From Xanthomonas prunicola (lineage in GTDB: Bacteria > Pseudomonadota > Gammaproteobacteria > Xanthomonadales > Xanthomonadaceae), in the NCBI RefSeq assembly GCF_002846205.1, contig NZ_PHKV01000001.1, positions 806,001 to 870,000 on the forward strand: a stretch of 64,000 nt of DNA, written 5' to 3'. The number at the start of each line of letters is the position of its first letter. The stretch's first letter is position 1. The position numbers and the translations under genes are program-made. Under the pieces are notes generated by a model that worked only from the letters and a program-made list of their open reading frames with translations, ran no database searches and was not told the origin of the DNA. Positions 36,866 to 46,241 of the stretch are shown here, piece by piece.

Positions 36866-38146
36866 CTATTCCTCGCCCTTGGCCACCAAGGTCGTCAGCG
36901 CCAGATCCCCGGTCACGTTCAGCGCCGTACGGCACATGTCCAGGAAGTGATTGACGCCCAGGATCATGCCGATGCCGACCGGGTTGACCCCGACCATCGC
37001 GCAGATCAGCGCCACCACCGGCAGCGAGCCGGACGGCACGCCGGCGGTACCAATCCCGCCCAGGATGCAGACCAGCATCACCATGAATTGCTGGCCCAGG
37101 CTCAGATCCACATTGAAGAACTGCGCCAGGAAGATCACCGTCACGCCTTCGAAGAGCGCCGTGCCGTTCTGGTTGGCAGTGGCACCGACGGTCAGCACGA
37201 AACGCGACACCCGCGGCGGCAGACCCATCTCGTCGGCCACGCGCAGGGCGGTGGGCAGGGTGGCGTTGCTGGAGGCGGTCGAGAACGCCATCACCGTCGC
37301 TTCCTGGGTCTGGCGGAAAAAGCCCAGCGGCGAGCGCCCGGCGAATTTCACCGCCAGCCCGTAACTCACCACCATGTGCAGGCCCAGCGCCAGCACCACC
37401 ACGCCCACGTAAGCGCCCAGGCGGACCAGCAGATCGAAGCCGAACAACGCCGCCAGGTTGAACATGAAGCAGGCCACCGCATACGGCGCCAGGCGGATCA
37501 CCAGCCCGATCAAGGTCATCGAAATTTCGAAGATGCCCTCGATGCCGCGCCGCAGCGTGGCGACTTTTTCATCGGCGGTCAGCACCATGCCCACACCGAA
37601 CATCACCGCAAAAAACATCAGCGACAAGATCGCGCCATTGCTGGACGCTGCCGCAATCACGTTGCTGGGCACGATCGACAACAGCATGTCCATGCCCTGC
37701 GGCTGGGTGCCGGAGCTGGAAATGATCTCGCGCGTCCGCTCGGCGTTTTCCTGGATCAGCTGATTGGCCAGTTGCGGGTCCACGCCCGCACCGGGCTTGA
37801 GCACGTTGACCAGCACCAGCCCCAGCAGCACCGCCACACCGGACAGCACCACGGTATAGCCCAGCGTGCGCCACCCCACCCGCCCGAGGGCGCGGATGTC
37901 GCCCATCTCGGAAATGCCCATGACCAGCGCCGAAAACAGCAACGGCACGATCAGCATGAAGATCAGATTGAGGAAGATCTGCGAAAACGGCGTGGTGACG
38001 TACTTGGTCACCAGACGCACCCAGTCGGCGTCGCTGCCGGCCAGGTAGTAAACAGCCAGACCCAACAACAGGCCAACGGCGAAGCCAATGCCCATCTTCC
38101 AATGCAGGGGCAGACCCGGGCGGCGCGTGGCTGGGGATGCTGTCAT
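36866..38146 (-). CDS. Dicarboxylate/amino acid:cation symporter (DctA/GltP type)
   Basis: A 426-residue inner-membrane transporter of the DAACS family that imports dicarboxylates (or glutamate/aspartate) with Na+ or H+. The N-terminal helix is LHWKMGIGFAVGLLLGLAVYY. The re-entrant loop HP1 serine-rich motif appears as TASSNATLPT, the hallmark of the family, and the C-terminal part carries TVGATANQNGTALFEG (TM7 NMDGT-like segment, here NQNGT) and GGIGTAGVPSGSLPVVA (HP2). NQNGT instead of NMDGT suggests a substrate preference different from classical DctA. Start 38146 is preferred (AAGG upstream); a start eight codons earlier is possible. Confidence 0.9.
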   Translation of the reverse strand: MTASPATRRPGLPLHWKMGIGFAVGLLLGLAVYYLAGSDADWVRLVTKYVTTPFSQIFLNLIFMLIVPLLFSALVMGISEMGDIRALGRVGWRTLGYTVVLSGVAVLLGLVLVNVLKPGAGVDPQLANQLIQENAERTREIISSSGTQPQGMDMLLSIVPSNVIAAASSNGAILSLMFFAVMFGVGMVLTADEKVATLRRGIEGIFEISMTLIGLVIRLAPYAVACFMFNLAALFGFDLLVRLGAYVGVVVLALGLHMVVSYGLAVKFAGRSPLGFFRQTQEATVMAFSTASSNATLPTALRVADEMGLPPRVSRFVLTVGATANQNGTALFEGVTVIFLAQFFNVDLSLGQQFMVMLVCILGGIGTAGVPSGSLPVVALICAMVGVNPVGIGMILGVNHFLDMCRTALNVTGDLALTTLVAKGEE

Positions 38147-38764
38147 CTGGTCAGGCCTTGGTGGACACAAAGACCGAGCTTAACAAACGCCATGGATGGG
38201 GCCACCTACCCGGGGTGCCCCTGGGCACCTGCTGCGGCTAGGCGTTCCTATTGATGGTGGGTGATGCAGGCGTTGGAGCGGGCAATCGACCTGACTGTTC
38301 GGCACCTCACGAGACAACGGGAATCTCGTAGCGGCGCGTCTATGTCGTCAGATGCCTCAAGTCGAAAGCCTGGTGTGTCGGGTGAGAGGTGCCCTCGCCG
38401 CCCGCGGGCCACTTGGCGGCATGGATGCCGCCAAGGAGCGCACATGGACGGACTTGCAGCGAGTCCTGCGATGGTGAGCGGGCAAGGGCGCTGCAGAAAG
38501 CCCCAGCGCAACGCTCCTTCCTCTCGCCACACCATTGGAAGATCACGCGCATCCAACATCAACGCGTTATCAGCGCTGCAAGGCAGTGTCACCCTCCCAA
38601 AAACGCGTCAAAGCGACCGATGAAAACGTAGCCGACAGCTGCCATGCGAATGCGGATTGCACCCAAAAAATCGAAGTACCGTTCGTTGCAGACCATGCGT
38701 CACACCGGCTGGAGCCACGCGAGAGCTGCACAGCGATGTCTCGGTCACTCCAGGCCGCCGTCAA
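38147..38764. other. Long intergenic region with hairpin element
   Basis: About 620 bases between the symporter start and the batD stop. It contains a perfect hairpin CTTGGCGGCA-TGGA-TGCCGCCAAG at 38412-38435 within a G+C-rich stretch (about 38370-38530). I believe such stretches recur in Xanthomonas genomes, but this could not be checked. Overlapping short frames (38261-38623 and others) are not supported as genes. Confidence 0.5.
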
Positions 38765-40513
38765 TCAAGGCGCAGGCGGGTACAACGGCGCCAGCACCTC
38801 CGGCTCGGCCGCGCTCGCATGCCGCCAACGCGGCCCCTTGGCGAATGCCTCGCGCAAGGCGGTGCGCGCGCCGGTCACATCGCCATCGCCGCCCCAGCGC
38901 GCGCGTTGCATGCGCGCCACGGCTGCACGCTGCGCTGGGTCTGCCAACGCTGCCAACACTGCGTCGATGTCGGCAACGCCGGCCATGCCGCAGAGCACCG
39001 CCGCCACATCATCCATGCCGCCGGTATCGAGCGCACGGCGCAACTCAGCCACGCCGTGGGTCGCGCGTCTGCCAGCAACGGGCACAGCGCTGCCATTACC
39101 GTCATTGCCGCTTGATCTACCGCTCGAAGTACCACGCCGACGCATCAACGCCCACACCAGCGTGATGACCCACAAAAACGCAAACCCGATCGCGGCCGCG
39201 ATCCAGCCCCATGGGGCGCGCGCAGACGATGGCGGTTGCAGGGCGAGCGTGCGATCCGTCGTCGGCGCCGATTGATCGGGCGCCGGGTTCACAGCTGGTG
39301 ACGGCGCAGGTGTCGCAAACGCGCCGCTGCCCGCCGCGACATCCAGCGTCAGATCGGGCAGCGCCGCAGTCTTGGCTGCGCCTGCGGCCACATCCCACCA
39401 TGCCACCTGCAACCCGGGAACCACCAACGGACCGGCGCGGTTAGGCACGATCGAATAGCGTCGGGTCAATCGCAGCTGCGGCGAGCCGTCCACGAAGCGT
39501 TCTTCAACCTGCGGCGGCTCGGCGAAGACCTGCGCGTCGGGCACGCTGGGCGTCGGCAATTCGGGAAACTGCGCCTGAGTAGCGCCGCGCGCACTGGCTT
39601 CCACGACCAATTGCGCCGCCTCACCGGCGGTCGCCCGCTGTGGCGTGGTCGTGTAGCGCAACTGCAGGCTGCGCAACGGCAGCCACGGCTGCGGCGCGTT
39701 GGCCGGTTGCGCACGCACCTGCAGCGGAATGCTGGCACTGCGCGCACTCAGCTCACCATTGCCGCGCCCGAAGTAATCGTCGAAAAACCCGCCCACCGAA
39801 CGCCCGTTGAAGCGCGCCGGCGGCAGCAGCAGACGGCCGCTGCGCTCGGGCACCAGCAGATAGCGCCGCTCCACCACATTGTACTGGCGTCCATTGAGCA
39901 CCTTGACCGAGCTGACGTCATCGCCGACGCGCTGCATCGATGCACCATCGGGAGCTTCAAGATCCAGCTCGCCCGATGCCAGTTGGTTGGCGAAGTACAA
40001 CCGCACCACCACGCCCACGCTTTGCTGCACGTAGGGCTGCGTGTCGTCCACCCGGGTTTCGACGAAGGCCTCTTCATTGCCCTGCGCCGCACTCGGCGCG
40101 CCGGCAGCACTGCCGGAACTGCTGGCGGCATCGTTCGCCGACCCAACCACCTGCAAGCGCAGCGGCTCGGTGCGCTCGTGGCCTACGCGGATCGCCGGTA
40201 CGATCAGTTCCCCACTCTTGCGCGGGGTCAGCACCACACCGAACAAGGCGCGCACCGTCACCGAACCATTGGTCACCTGCATCTGCTGATTCGCGCTCTT
40301 GGCACCCAGCGAGAAATCGCTGCGCAGTGGCGTGTAATCCGGATCGACGCCGCGTTGATCGGTTTCGATATTCAACATCGCCACGTCGCCGACATTGACG
40401 CTGTCGCGATCCAGCCACGCGCGCGTCACTGCACCCGCCGGCGCGCACGCCAACAGTGCAACGCTGGCCAGCATGCCGATCGCCGCGCGACGCAAGTGGT
40501 GTCTGCCGATCAT
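38765..40513 (-). CDS. batD: BatD (aerotolerance operon) membrane protein
   Basis: A 582-residue protein with a signal peptide (AGA-V, about residue 28), repeated beta-sandwich domains (about 35-400), one transmembrane helix around 440-465 (WIAAAIGFAFLWVITLVWALM) and a cytosolic helical tail. This is the BatD/oxygen-tolerance layout. It belongs to the MoxR-associated Bat system, thought to help cells cope with oxidative or envelope stress; biochemical details are not settled. It starts within the batBC stop (ATGA overlap). Last gene of a six-gene operon. Confidence 0.88.
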   Translation of the reverse strand: MIGRHHLRRAAIGMLASVALLACAPAGAVTRAWLDRDSVNVGDVAMLNIETDQRGVDPDYTPLRSDFSLGAKSANQQMQVTNGSVTVRALFGVVLTPRKSGELIVPAIRVGHERTEPLRLQVVGSANDAASSSGSAAGAPSAAQGNEEAFVETRVDDTQPYVQQSVGVVVRLYFANQLASGELDLEAPDGASMQRVGDDVSSVKVLNGRQYNVVERRYLLVPERSGRLLLPPARFNGRSVGGFFDDYFGRGNGELSARSASIPLQVRAQPANAPQPWLPLRSLQLRYTTTPQRATAGEAAQLVVEASARGATQAQFPELPTPSVPDAQVFAEPPQVEERFVDGSPQLRLTRRYSIVPNRAGPLVVPGLQVAWWDVAAGAAKTAALPDLTLDVAAGSGAFATPAPSPAVNPAPDQSAPTTDRTLALQPPSSARAPWGWIAAAIGFAFLWVITLVWALMRRRGTSSGRSSGNDGNGSAVPVAGRRATHGVAELRRALDTGGMDDVAAVLCGMAGVADIDAVLAALADPAQRAAVARMQRARWGGDGDVTGARTALREAFAKGPRWRHASAAEPEVLAPLYPPAP

Positions 40514-42342
40514 CGTCCGTCCCGTTGCCTGCGTTCGTATTCGAGCCTGAATTTGGTGCGCAGCAGGCTGCCCGGATCGTCCGGCACCCGCCGCAGCCAG
40601 GCGTCCACCGCCTGACGTTGCTCGCGTTGTTCCGGTGTCTCGCTGGCGGCTGCGGCCTCCTGCTTGCCGCTTGCATCCGCCTGCTTGTCGCCCGCCTGCG
40701 CCATGGCCTGCTGCATCTTGCGACGCTGTGCCTCATCGGCCTGCTGCTGCGCCTTGGCATCGGCAGACTGCGGCGGCGTGTCCTGCTTGCGTTGCTCGCC
40801 CTGCCCGTTTCTGGACTGCGCCTCTTGCGACTTGCCGTCCTGCGGCGGCTGCGCATCAGAGGGCTGGTTCTTACCGTCCTGCGGGTTCTGCCCATCCTGG
40901 CCGGATTTCGTGTCCTGCTGATTCTGGCCCGACTGCTGTTGCCCTTTCCCATCCTGACCAGATTGTTTCTGATCCTTGGACTGGCCTTTGCCGTCCTGGC
41001 CTTTGCCATCGGTGTTGTTCTGCTGCTGACGCTTACGCGCCGCATCGACCGCCGCGCGATTGGCGATGGCATCCTGCTGCTTCGGATGTTGCTTGAGCGC
41101 ACGATCGTAGGCTGCGATCGCGGCGTCGTACTGGCCCTGCCGTGCCAGCGCGTTGCCGAGGTTGTACAGCCCCTCATCGGTTGGCACCGCTTCGAAGGCC
41201 TTCTGTGCCGCTGCAAAATCACCCTTGCGATACGCCTGCACGCCGGCATCCAGACGTTGTTGTTGCACCTGATCGGCACGCTGCCACAAGGTGCCATCGG
41301 CCGCGTGCGCGGACTGCGCCAGCGGCAGCACGCAGACCATCGCCAGCACTGCCACCACCGCACGACGACGGAACGCCAGCAGGGCCAGCAGCATCACCGG
41401 CAGCACCAGCCAATAGCCTTCGTCGAGCCAGGTTTTGCCGCCATCGGACTCGGCAGTTTCCTCGGCCAACGGCTGTTGCGACGGATCGAGCACGCCCAAG
41501 GCGCGCAGATCCGCATCGTCCGGTGCGATGCGTGCATACCGTCCACCGCCCTGCCCGGCCAGGTCGCGCAGACTGCCTTCGTCGAGCTTGGCCTGCGCAA
41601 TCTCGCCGCTGGCCATGCGATACGCTGCGCCGCGCTCGCCGCCAACGCCGAGCGCAGAGACGGTGAAGCCGCGCGAACGCGCCGTGCGCGCGGCACTTTC
41701 GGCAGAACGATCGGCACTATCGCTGACGAGCAGAATTGCGCCCTGTTTGAAGCCAGCTTGCTGCAACAACTGAGCGGCCGCAGCGATGCCCCGGTCCGCA
41801 CGCTTGCCGTCCACCGGCATCACCGACGGCGAAAGCGCATCCAGAAACAAGGCTACATTGGCGCTGTCTTCGGTCAGCGGCGCAACCGTGAAGCTCTCGC
41901 CCGCATAGACCAACAATGCGACCTCGCCACCGGCGCGTTTACGCAGCAGCGTCGCCAATTTCGCGCGCGCCTGCAGCAGACGCGATGGCGGCAGGTCGGT
42001 TGCGTTGGCACTGGACGATAGATCCAGCACCACCACCAGCGGCATGCTGGATTGATAGACCGGGCGCTCGGTCTGGCGCCAACTCGGTCCACTCATCGCC
42101 ACCACGGCCAGCGCATACGTCAGTGCGGCAAGCACGAACCCCAACCATCCGCGCCGACCGCCGGAGACCAATAATTTCGACAGCAAATGCGCATCCACGC
42201 TTTGCCGCCAGACGTCGGCATCGCGGCGACGCCAGTGCCACAACGCCGCCGCCGGCGCGATCGCCAGTAGCGCCCACATCAGCATCGGACGCATGAGATG
42301 TAACGCCTGCAGCGACCCGGCCAGCTCGGTCAACGCGTTCAT
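40510..42342 (-). CDS. BatB-BatC fusion: VWA domain plus TPR
   Basis: A 610-residue membrane protein. N-terminal helices anchor a von Willebrand A domain with the MIDAS motif DLSSSANATD (about residue 110); a further helix lies around 315-340; then comes a TPR section (AQKAFEAVPTDEGLYNLGNALARQGQYDAAIAAYDRALKQHP; about 375-420). After that an unusually long Gln/Lys/Asp/Gly-rich low-complexity region of about 130 residues follows, ending in a conserved C-terminal segment AVDAWLRRVPDDPGSLLRTK. In many bacteria these are two genes, batB and batC. Start ATG 42342 overlaps the batA stop (ATGA); a GTG two codons earlier is less likely. Confidence 0.88.
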   Translation of the reverse strand: MNALTELAGSLQALHLMRPMLMWALLAIAPAAALWHWRRRDADVWRQSVDAHLLSKLLVSGGRRGWLGFVLAALTYALAVVAMSGPSWRQTERPVYQSSMPLVVVLDLSSSANATDLPPSRLLQARAKLATLLRKRAGGEVALLVYAGESFTVAPLTEDSANVALFLDALSPSVMPVDGKRADRGIAAAAQLLQQAGFKQGAILLVSDSADRSAESAARTARSRGFTVSALGVGGERGAAYRMASGEIAQAKLDEGSLRDLAGQGGGRYARIAPDDADLRALGVLDPSQQPLAEETAESDGGKTWLDEGYWLVLPVMLLALLAFRRRAVVAVLAMVCVLPLAQSAHAADGTLWQRADQVQQQRLDAGVQAYRKGDFAAAQKAFEAVPTDEGLYNLGNALARQGQYDAAIAAYDRALKQHPKQQDAIANRAAVDAARKRQQQNNTDGKGQDGKGQSKDQKQSGQDGKGQQQSGQNQQDTKSGQDGQNPQDGKNQPSDAQPPQDGKSQEAQSRNGQGEQRKQDTPPQSADAKAQQQADEAQRRKMQQAMAQAGDKQADASGKQEAAAASETPEQREQRQAVDAWLRRVPDDPGSLLRTKFRLEYERRQRDGR

Positions 42343-43349
42343 CGCCACCTCCGCGGCAGCACATAGGCCACCAGCGCAATGACGATGGCCGCGCCCAATG
42401 GCCAGGAGTAGCGCTCCACGCGCGGCTGCACCGAAGGCCCGAGCCCCTTGACCGGTTCCAGCCGATCCAGCTCGGCATAGATGCCGGCGAGTTCTTCGGT
42501 GTCGCGGGCACGGAAGAAACGTCCTCCGGTCTGCTGCGCAATCTTGCGCAACCCGTCTTCGTCGATATCGTCATTGCCGCCGGCCGGAATCGGCACGCCG
42601 AACAAGGAGTAACCGCCACTGCCCCCGAACGCGATGGTGTGTACGCGCACGCCTTCGGCCTTGGCCAGTTCTGCGGCTTTCAATGGATTCAGCACGCCGG
42701 CGGTGTTGACGCCATCGGTGAGCAATACCACCACGCGCTGGCCCTGCTTCTGTTCGCGCAGGCGCTTGACCGACAATGCGATCGCATCGCCAATCGCGGT
42801 TTCGCGCCCGGCCAAACCCACCACGCTATCGCTCAATTGATCGCGCACGGAGGTCAGATCCGCAGTCAATGGTGTCAGCGCATACGCGCGTTGGCCGAAT
42901 ACCAGCAAGCCAACGCGGTCGCCGTCGCGCCGATCCAGAAAGTCCGACAGCACGGCCTTGGCGGCAGTGAGCCGGTCCACCACCTTGCCGCCGAGCACCA
43001 TGTCCGGCTCGCTCATGCTCCCCGAAAGATCCACCGCCAACATCATCTGGCGCGCCTCGCGCGGTGGCTGAATCACTTCGCCCAGCTGCTGCGGACGCGC
43101 CAGCGCGGCACACAACAAAAACCAACCCAGCCACGCCAGCCAACGCGGCATCCGCAACGACGACGACGCGCTTTTCGCCTGCGCTACCGCCTGCAACTGC
43201 TCCGCATACGGCACACGTAGCGCAGCCGCATCGGTGCGACGTTGCGGCCAGAACCACATCAGCAACGGCAATGGCATCAACCACCATGCCCACGGCCATG
43301 CACAGTGCGCCAACGCATCCTGCCACTGCGACCACTGCAACCAGTTCAT
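42339..43349 (-). CDS. batA: BatA: membrane-anchored VWA-domain protein
   Basis: A 336-residue protein with two N-terminal transmembrane helices, a von Willebrand A domain with an intact MIDAS (DLSGSMSE; the DxSxS metal site), TAIGDAIALSVKRLRE and LLTDGVNTAG, and a C-terminal transmembrane helix (about 312-332). It probably exposes the VWA domain and binds a divalent metal to hold partner proteins. The start ATG 43349 overlaps the stop of the DUF4381 gene. Same operon as moxR, DUF58, batBC and batD. Confidence 0.9.
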   Translation of the reverse strand: MNWLQWSQWQDALAHCAWPWAWWLMPLPLLMWFWPQRRTDAAALRVPYAEQLQAVAQAKSASSSLRMPRWLAWLGWFLLCAALARPQQLGEVIQPPREARQMMLAVDLSGSMSEPDMVLGGKVVDRLTAAKAVLSDFLDRRDGDRVGLLVFGQRAYALTPLTADLTSVRDQLSDSVVGLAGRETAIGDAIALSVKRLREQKQGQRVVVLLTDGVNTAGVLNPLKAAELAKAEGVRVHTIAFGGSGGYSLFGVPIPAGGNDDIDEDGLRKIAQQTGGRFFRARDTEELAGIYAELDRLEPVKGLGPSVQPRVERYSWPLGAAIVIALVAYVLPRRWR

Positions 43350-43807
43350 CGCCGGCCCCGCATCAGCGCCACAAAGCGCTGCCGCGCCAGCGCTTCTATC
43401 GCAGGCAGATCGCTCACCGCGGGCGCACGCTGGAAGCCGCCTTCCAGCACGGCCCGACCGGGGCCGTGTGAAAACACGTGGTCCTTGCTCTTGCGACCAT
43501 CCAGAAACTGCAACCACGCATCGCCCTGCAAGCGATCGGCCTGCGGATCGACCCGGCGCGCCGCTCGCCGCAACAGCAACGACACAGCCGCCAGACGCTG
43601 TGCGGGCGTGGTGGCGCGCTGTAATTCCGCATCGAAGGCAGCCAGCCAGCGGCGCTGCCGTTGACGACGGCGCCACCACCAGACCCAGGCGCCAGCGAGC
43701 ACCAGCACGATGACCGCGATCACCAACCACCAGCCAGGCGCCAGCGGCCACCACGATGGCGACGGCGGCAGATGGACATCACGCAGCGGCAGCGATTGCG
43801 GCGACAT
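43346..43807 (-). CDS. DUF4381 single-pass membrane protein of Bat operon
   Basis: A 153-residue protein: short periplasmic N-terminus (LPLRDVHLPPSPSWWPLAPGWW), one transmembrane helix (about 25-45) and an Arg-rich cytosolic part. This is the DUF4381 pattern, regularly found between the DUF58 and BatA genes. Function unknown. It overlaps batA by 4 bases (ATGA) and lies 2 bases after the DUF58 gene. Confidence 0.85.
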   Translation of the reverse strand: MSPQSLPLRDVHLPPSPSWWPLAPGWWLVIAVIVLVLAGAWVWWWRRRQRQRRWLAAFDAELQRATTPAQRLAAVSLLLRRAARRVDPQADRLQGDAWLQFLDGRKSKDHVFSHGPGRAVLEGGFQRAPAVSDLPAIEALARQRFVALMRGRR

Positions 43808-43809
43808 CG

Positions 43810-44772
43810 TCAGCGACTCCGTACGGTGGCGCTGCCGCCCAACCACGCATCGCTGGCGTCGTCGGTGGACAGTCGATGCAGGCGAACGCCGCGTGCCTGC
43901 AAGAGCGCGCTCAACTGATCCAGTGGCGCGACAAATTCCCCATGCCAGCGTGCTCGCCCGGCCTGCGTGGAGAGATCGATGGCGATGCGCTCGCCACCCA
44001 CGTCGAAGGTGAGTGCACGTGCCGGTGGTGCAAGCTCCAGCGGATCGACCAGCACGATCACGACCACCTCGTGATGCAAGGCCAGCCCCGACCAACGCGT
44101 GGCAGAAATAGCACCGGCACTGCGCGCATCGGCCAGCACGGTCAGGCGCGCGCCGGGGCGCAACAGGCGCGCAGCATGATCCAGCGCGACATCCAGCCCC
44201 GCATCGCCGGACGGCGGCTGCGCATACCAACGCGCCAATGCATCCAGCACCGGCAATACGCCTCGCTGCCCCGAACGCGGCGCCACCGGCGCCTCGCCGG
44301 CGGTGCCACGCAATGCTGCGATCCGGTCGCCCTGGCGCTGCGCCAACCATGCTGCGACGGCGCCAGCACGTGCGGCCTGCACCGACTTGTAACGCACGCG
44401 CGTACCGAAGAAGAGTGCGGGCGAGGTATCGGCCACGATCAGGCTCAAGCGCTCGCGCTCGGCCTGAAATATCTTGGTGTGCGCTCGCCCGGTTCGCGCG
44501 GTGACGCGCCAATCGATATGCCGCGCGTCATCGCCGGCCACGTACTCACGCGACTCGGCATACTCCATGCCGCGCCCGCGCGTGGCGGCAGGCACCGGCC
44601 CCACCACCCCATGCCGGCCGCGTCCCGGTTGACCGCGATGAACTGCAGTGCCGCGCAGCGCAATCAATTCCGCGAGCGTTGGACGTAGCCCATCGCCAGC
44701 GACAGGCGACGGGGCGGTTGCAGGGAACGAGAACGGCATCGAAGACATCGGCGTCTGGCGAGAGGGCGGCAT
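43810..44772 (-). CDS. DUF58-domain protein of the MoxR/Bat operon
   Basis: A 320-residue cytosolic protein with the conserved DUF58 motif EYVAGDDARHIDWRVTAR (about residues 80-100); the C-terminal part has a VWA-like fold. In MoxR operons it is thought to work with the AAA+ ATPase as adaptor or substrate. The start is uncertain: ATG 44772 leaves a 20-base gap to moxR, while ATGs at 44748 and 44739 would shorten it. None has a good ribosome site. Confidence 0.85.
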   Translation of the reverse strand: MPPSRQTPMSSMPFSFPATAPSPVAGDGLRPTLAELIALRGTAVHRGQPGRGRHGVVGPVPAATRGRGMEYAESREYVAGDDARHIDWRVTARTGRAHTKIFQAERERLSLIVADTSPALFFGTRVRYKSVQAARAGAVAAWLAQRQGDRIAALRGTAGEAPVAPRSGQRGVLPVLDALARWYAQPPSGDAGLDVALDHAARLLRPGARLTVLADARSAGAISATRWSGLALHHEVVVIVLVDPLELAPPARALTFDVGGERIAIDLSTQAGRARWHGEFVAPLDQLSALLQARGVRLHRLSTDDASDAWLGGSATVRSR

Positions 44773-44792
44773 ACCTCGGCGACGCTGCCCGA

Positions 44793-45812
44793 TCAGGGCA
44801 GCGGAATCTTTTCGAGCAATGCGGCAACCAGACGTTCGCCATCCCAGCCTTCGGCTGTGGCCTCGTAGCTGGGCAGCACGCGGTGCCGCAGCACGTCCGG
44901 CGCAATGGCGCGGATATCGTCCGGCGTGACGTAGTCGCGCCCGGCCAGCCACGCACGCGCACGCGCGCAGCGCTCCAGCGCAATCGAACCACGCGGGCTG
45001 GCACCCCACGCGATCCGCCGCGCCAGTGCAGGGTCGTAACGCTGCGCATCGCGCGAGGCCAGCACAATTTCGATCAGATAGCGCTCCAACTGCGGCGCCA
45101 GATGCACATCCAGCACCACGCGGCGCGCCGCGAAGACATCTTCCAACGGAATCTTGTCGGGCACGGTCTCGTGCTTTTCCAGCGTATCGCGGGCGGCCTC
45201 ACGTGCCAGCCGCAGGATCTCCGCCTCGGCGTCGGCCTGCGGATAACCGATGCGCACATGCATCAGGAAGCGATCCAGCTGCGCTTCGGGCAGTGGGAAC
45301 GTGCCCTCCTGCTCGATCGGGTTCTGCGTCGCCATCACCAGAAACAGCTGCGGCAGCGCATAGGTATGCCGGCCGACCGTGACCTGCCGCTCGCCCATCG
45401 CTTCCAGCAACGCGGACTGCACCTTGGCCGGTGCGCGGTTGATTTCGTCGGCCAGCAAAATCGGGTGGAAGATCGGCCCGGGCATGAACTCGAACCGGCT
45501 ATCTTGCGGGCGCCAGATCTCAGTACCGGTCAGATCGGCCGGCAGCAGGTCCGGGGTGAACTGCACCCGCGCAAAGTCCGCCTCCAGCCGCGACGCCAGC
45601 GCACGGATCGCAGTGGTCTTGGCCAAGCCAGGCGCACCCTCGACCAGCAGATGGCCATCGGCCAGCAAGGCGATCAGCAGCCGTTCGACCAGCGCGGACT
45701 GACCAACGATGCGCTGTGCCAGCGACTCGCGCAGCAAGGTGAATTGACGATGCAGCCGGTCCTCGGCGGGCGCGGCAACGGCTTCGGGGGGGAGCAGCGG
45801 CGGTGCGTTCAT
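44793..45812 (-). CDS. MoxR-family AAA+ ATPase
   Basis: A 339-residue AAA+ ATPase with chaperone-like function in assembling metal or VWA-domain complexes. Walker A is GAPGLAKT, Walker B ILLADEINRAP, sensor 1 ATQNPIEQEGTFPLPEAQ, and the arginine-finger region QLDRFLMH. The C-terminal helical lid follows. Start ATG 45812 (MNAPPLLPPE). First gene of moxR-DUF58-DUF4381-batA-batBC-batD, all on the minus strand with minimal spacing. Confidence 0.93.
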   Translation of the reverse strand: MNAPPLLPPEAVAAPAEDRLHRQFTLLRESLAQRIVGQSALVERLLIALLADGHLLVEGAPGLAKTTAIRALASRLEADFARVQFTPDLLPADLTGTEIWRPQDSRFEFMPGPIFHPILLADEINRAPAKVQSALLEAMGERQVTVGRHTYALPQLFLVMATQNPIEQEGTFPLPEAQLDRFLMHVRIGYPQADAEAEILRLAREAARDTLEKHETVPDKIPLEDVFAARRVVLDVHLAPQLERYLIEIVLASRDAQRYDPALARRIAWGASPRGSIALERCARARAWLAGRDYVTPDDIRAIAPDVLRHRVLPSYEATAEGWDGERLVAALLEKIPLP

Positions 45813-46192
45813 AGGCTCAGTGTGACCGATTCGAACGCGATTGGTTCAATTGCCGATGGCACCACGTTCAGTGAAGGCCAAACATTTGCAGTACGTCACG
45901 AAGGCTGAGCCGGAGAAGGTTACCGCCCCGAGGGCTGATGCCGCGGCCCGGGACAACATATCGGCATCCTTCTCCATTGCTTGGCGTTATGCCCGCCATT
46001 CAACACATCTTACAAAGCGACAAACGAGTTCGGATGCAACAAGTAGATTTTAAGAATAGTAACCAGGCACCGCTCCTGGGATCGCATCACGATTTAAAGG
46101 CATCCACGCCACTGATCCACGTCAAGAAAATTTTGAAGGAACGCCTTAAAGATAGAGTGCCATATGCGCCTCAGCACTCATGCCCCACAACG
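45813..46192. other. Intergenic region of lower GC, no gene seen
   Basis: About 380 bases upstream of moxR and downstream of pilQ. The row 46021-46080 contains 28 G+C of 60, compared with about two thirds in typical genes here. Should contain the moxR promoter, but no clear -35/-10 pair is seen. Short frames such as 45841-46053 are not accepted. Confidence 0.45.
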
Positions 46193-46222
46193 AAAAAGAG
46201 GCCGCTTTCGCGACCTCTTTTT
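46193..46222 (-). terminator. Rho-independent terminator of the pilMNOPQ operon
   Basis: Stem AAAAAGAGG-(T/C)CGC with complementary arm GCG-CCTCTTTTT and a 4-base loop, T-run on the minus strand, 20 bases after the pilQ stop. Confidence 0.88.
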
Positions 46223-46241
46223 CCTGTAGCCAGTGCAAGAC

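Noticed and set aside
34670-38254. Open frame of 1194 codons on the plus strand
   Set aside because: Lies antisense over tkt and the symporter. It is a mirror of high-GC codon usage, with His/Arg/Gln-rich sequence and no domain.
38261-38623. 120-codon frame in the symporter-batD gap
   Set aside because: Overlaps the hairpin element, Arg/Ser-rich, other frames equally open.
45978-45990. GGCGTTATGCCC, at first sight like an integron attC end
   Set aside because: The GTTRRRY core is not matched, and no complementary partner or cassette gene follows.
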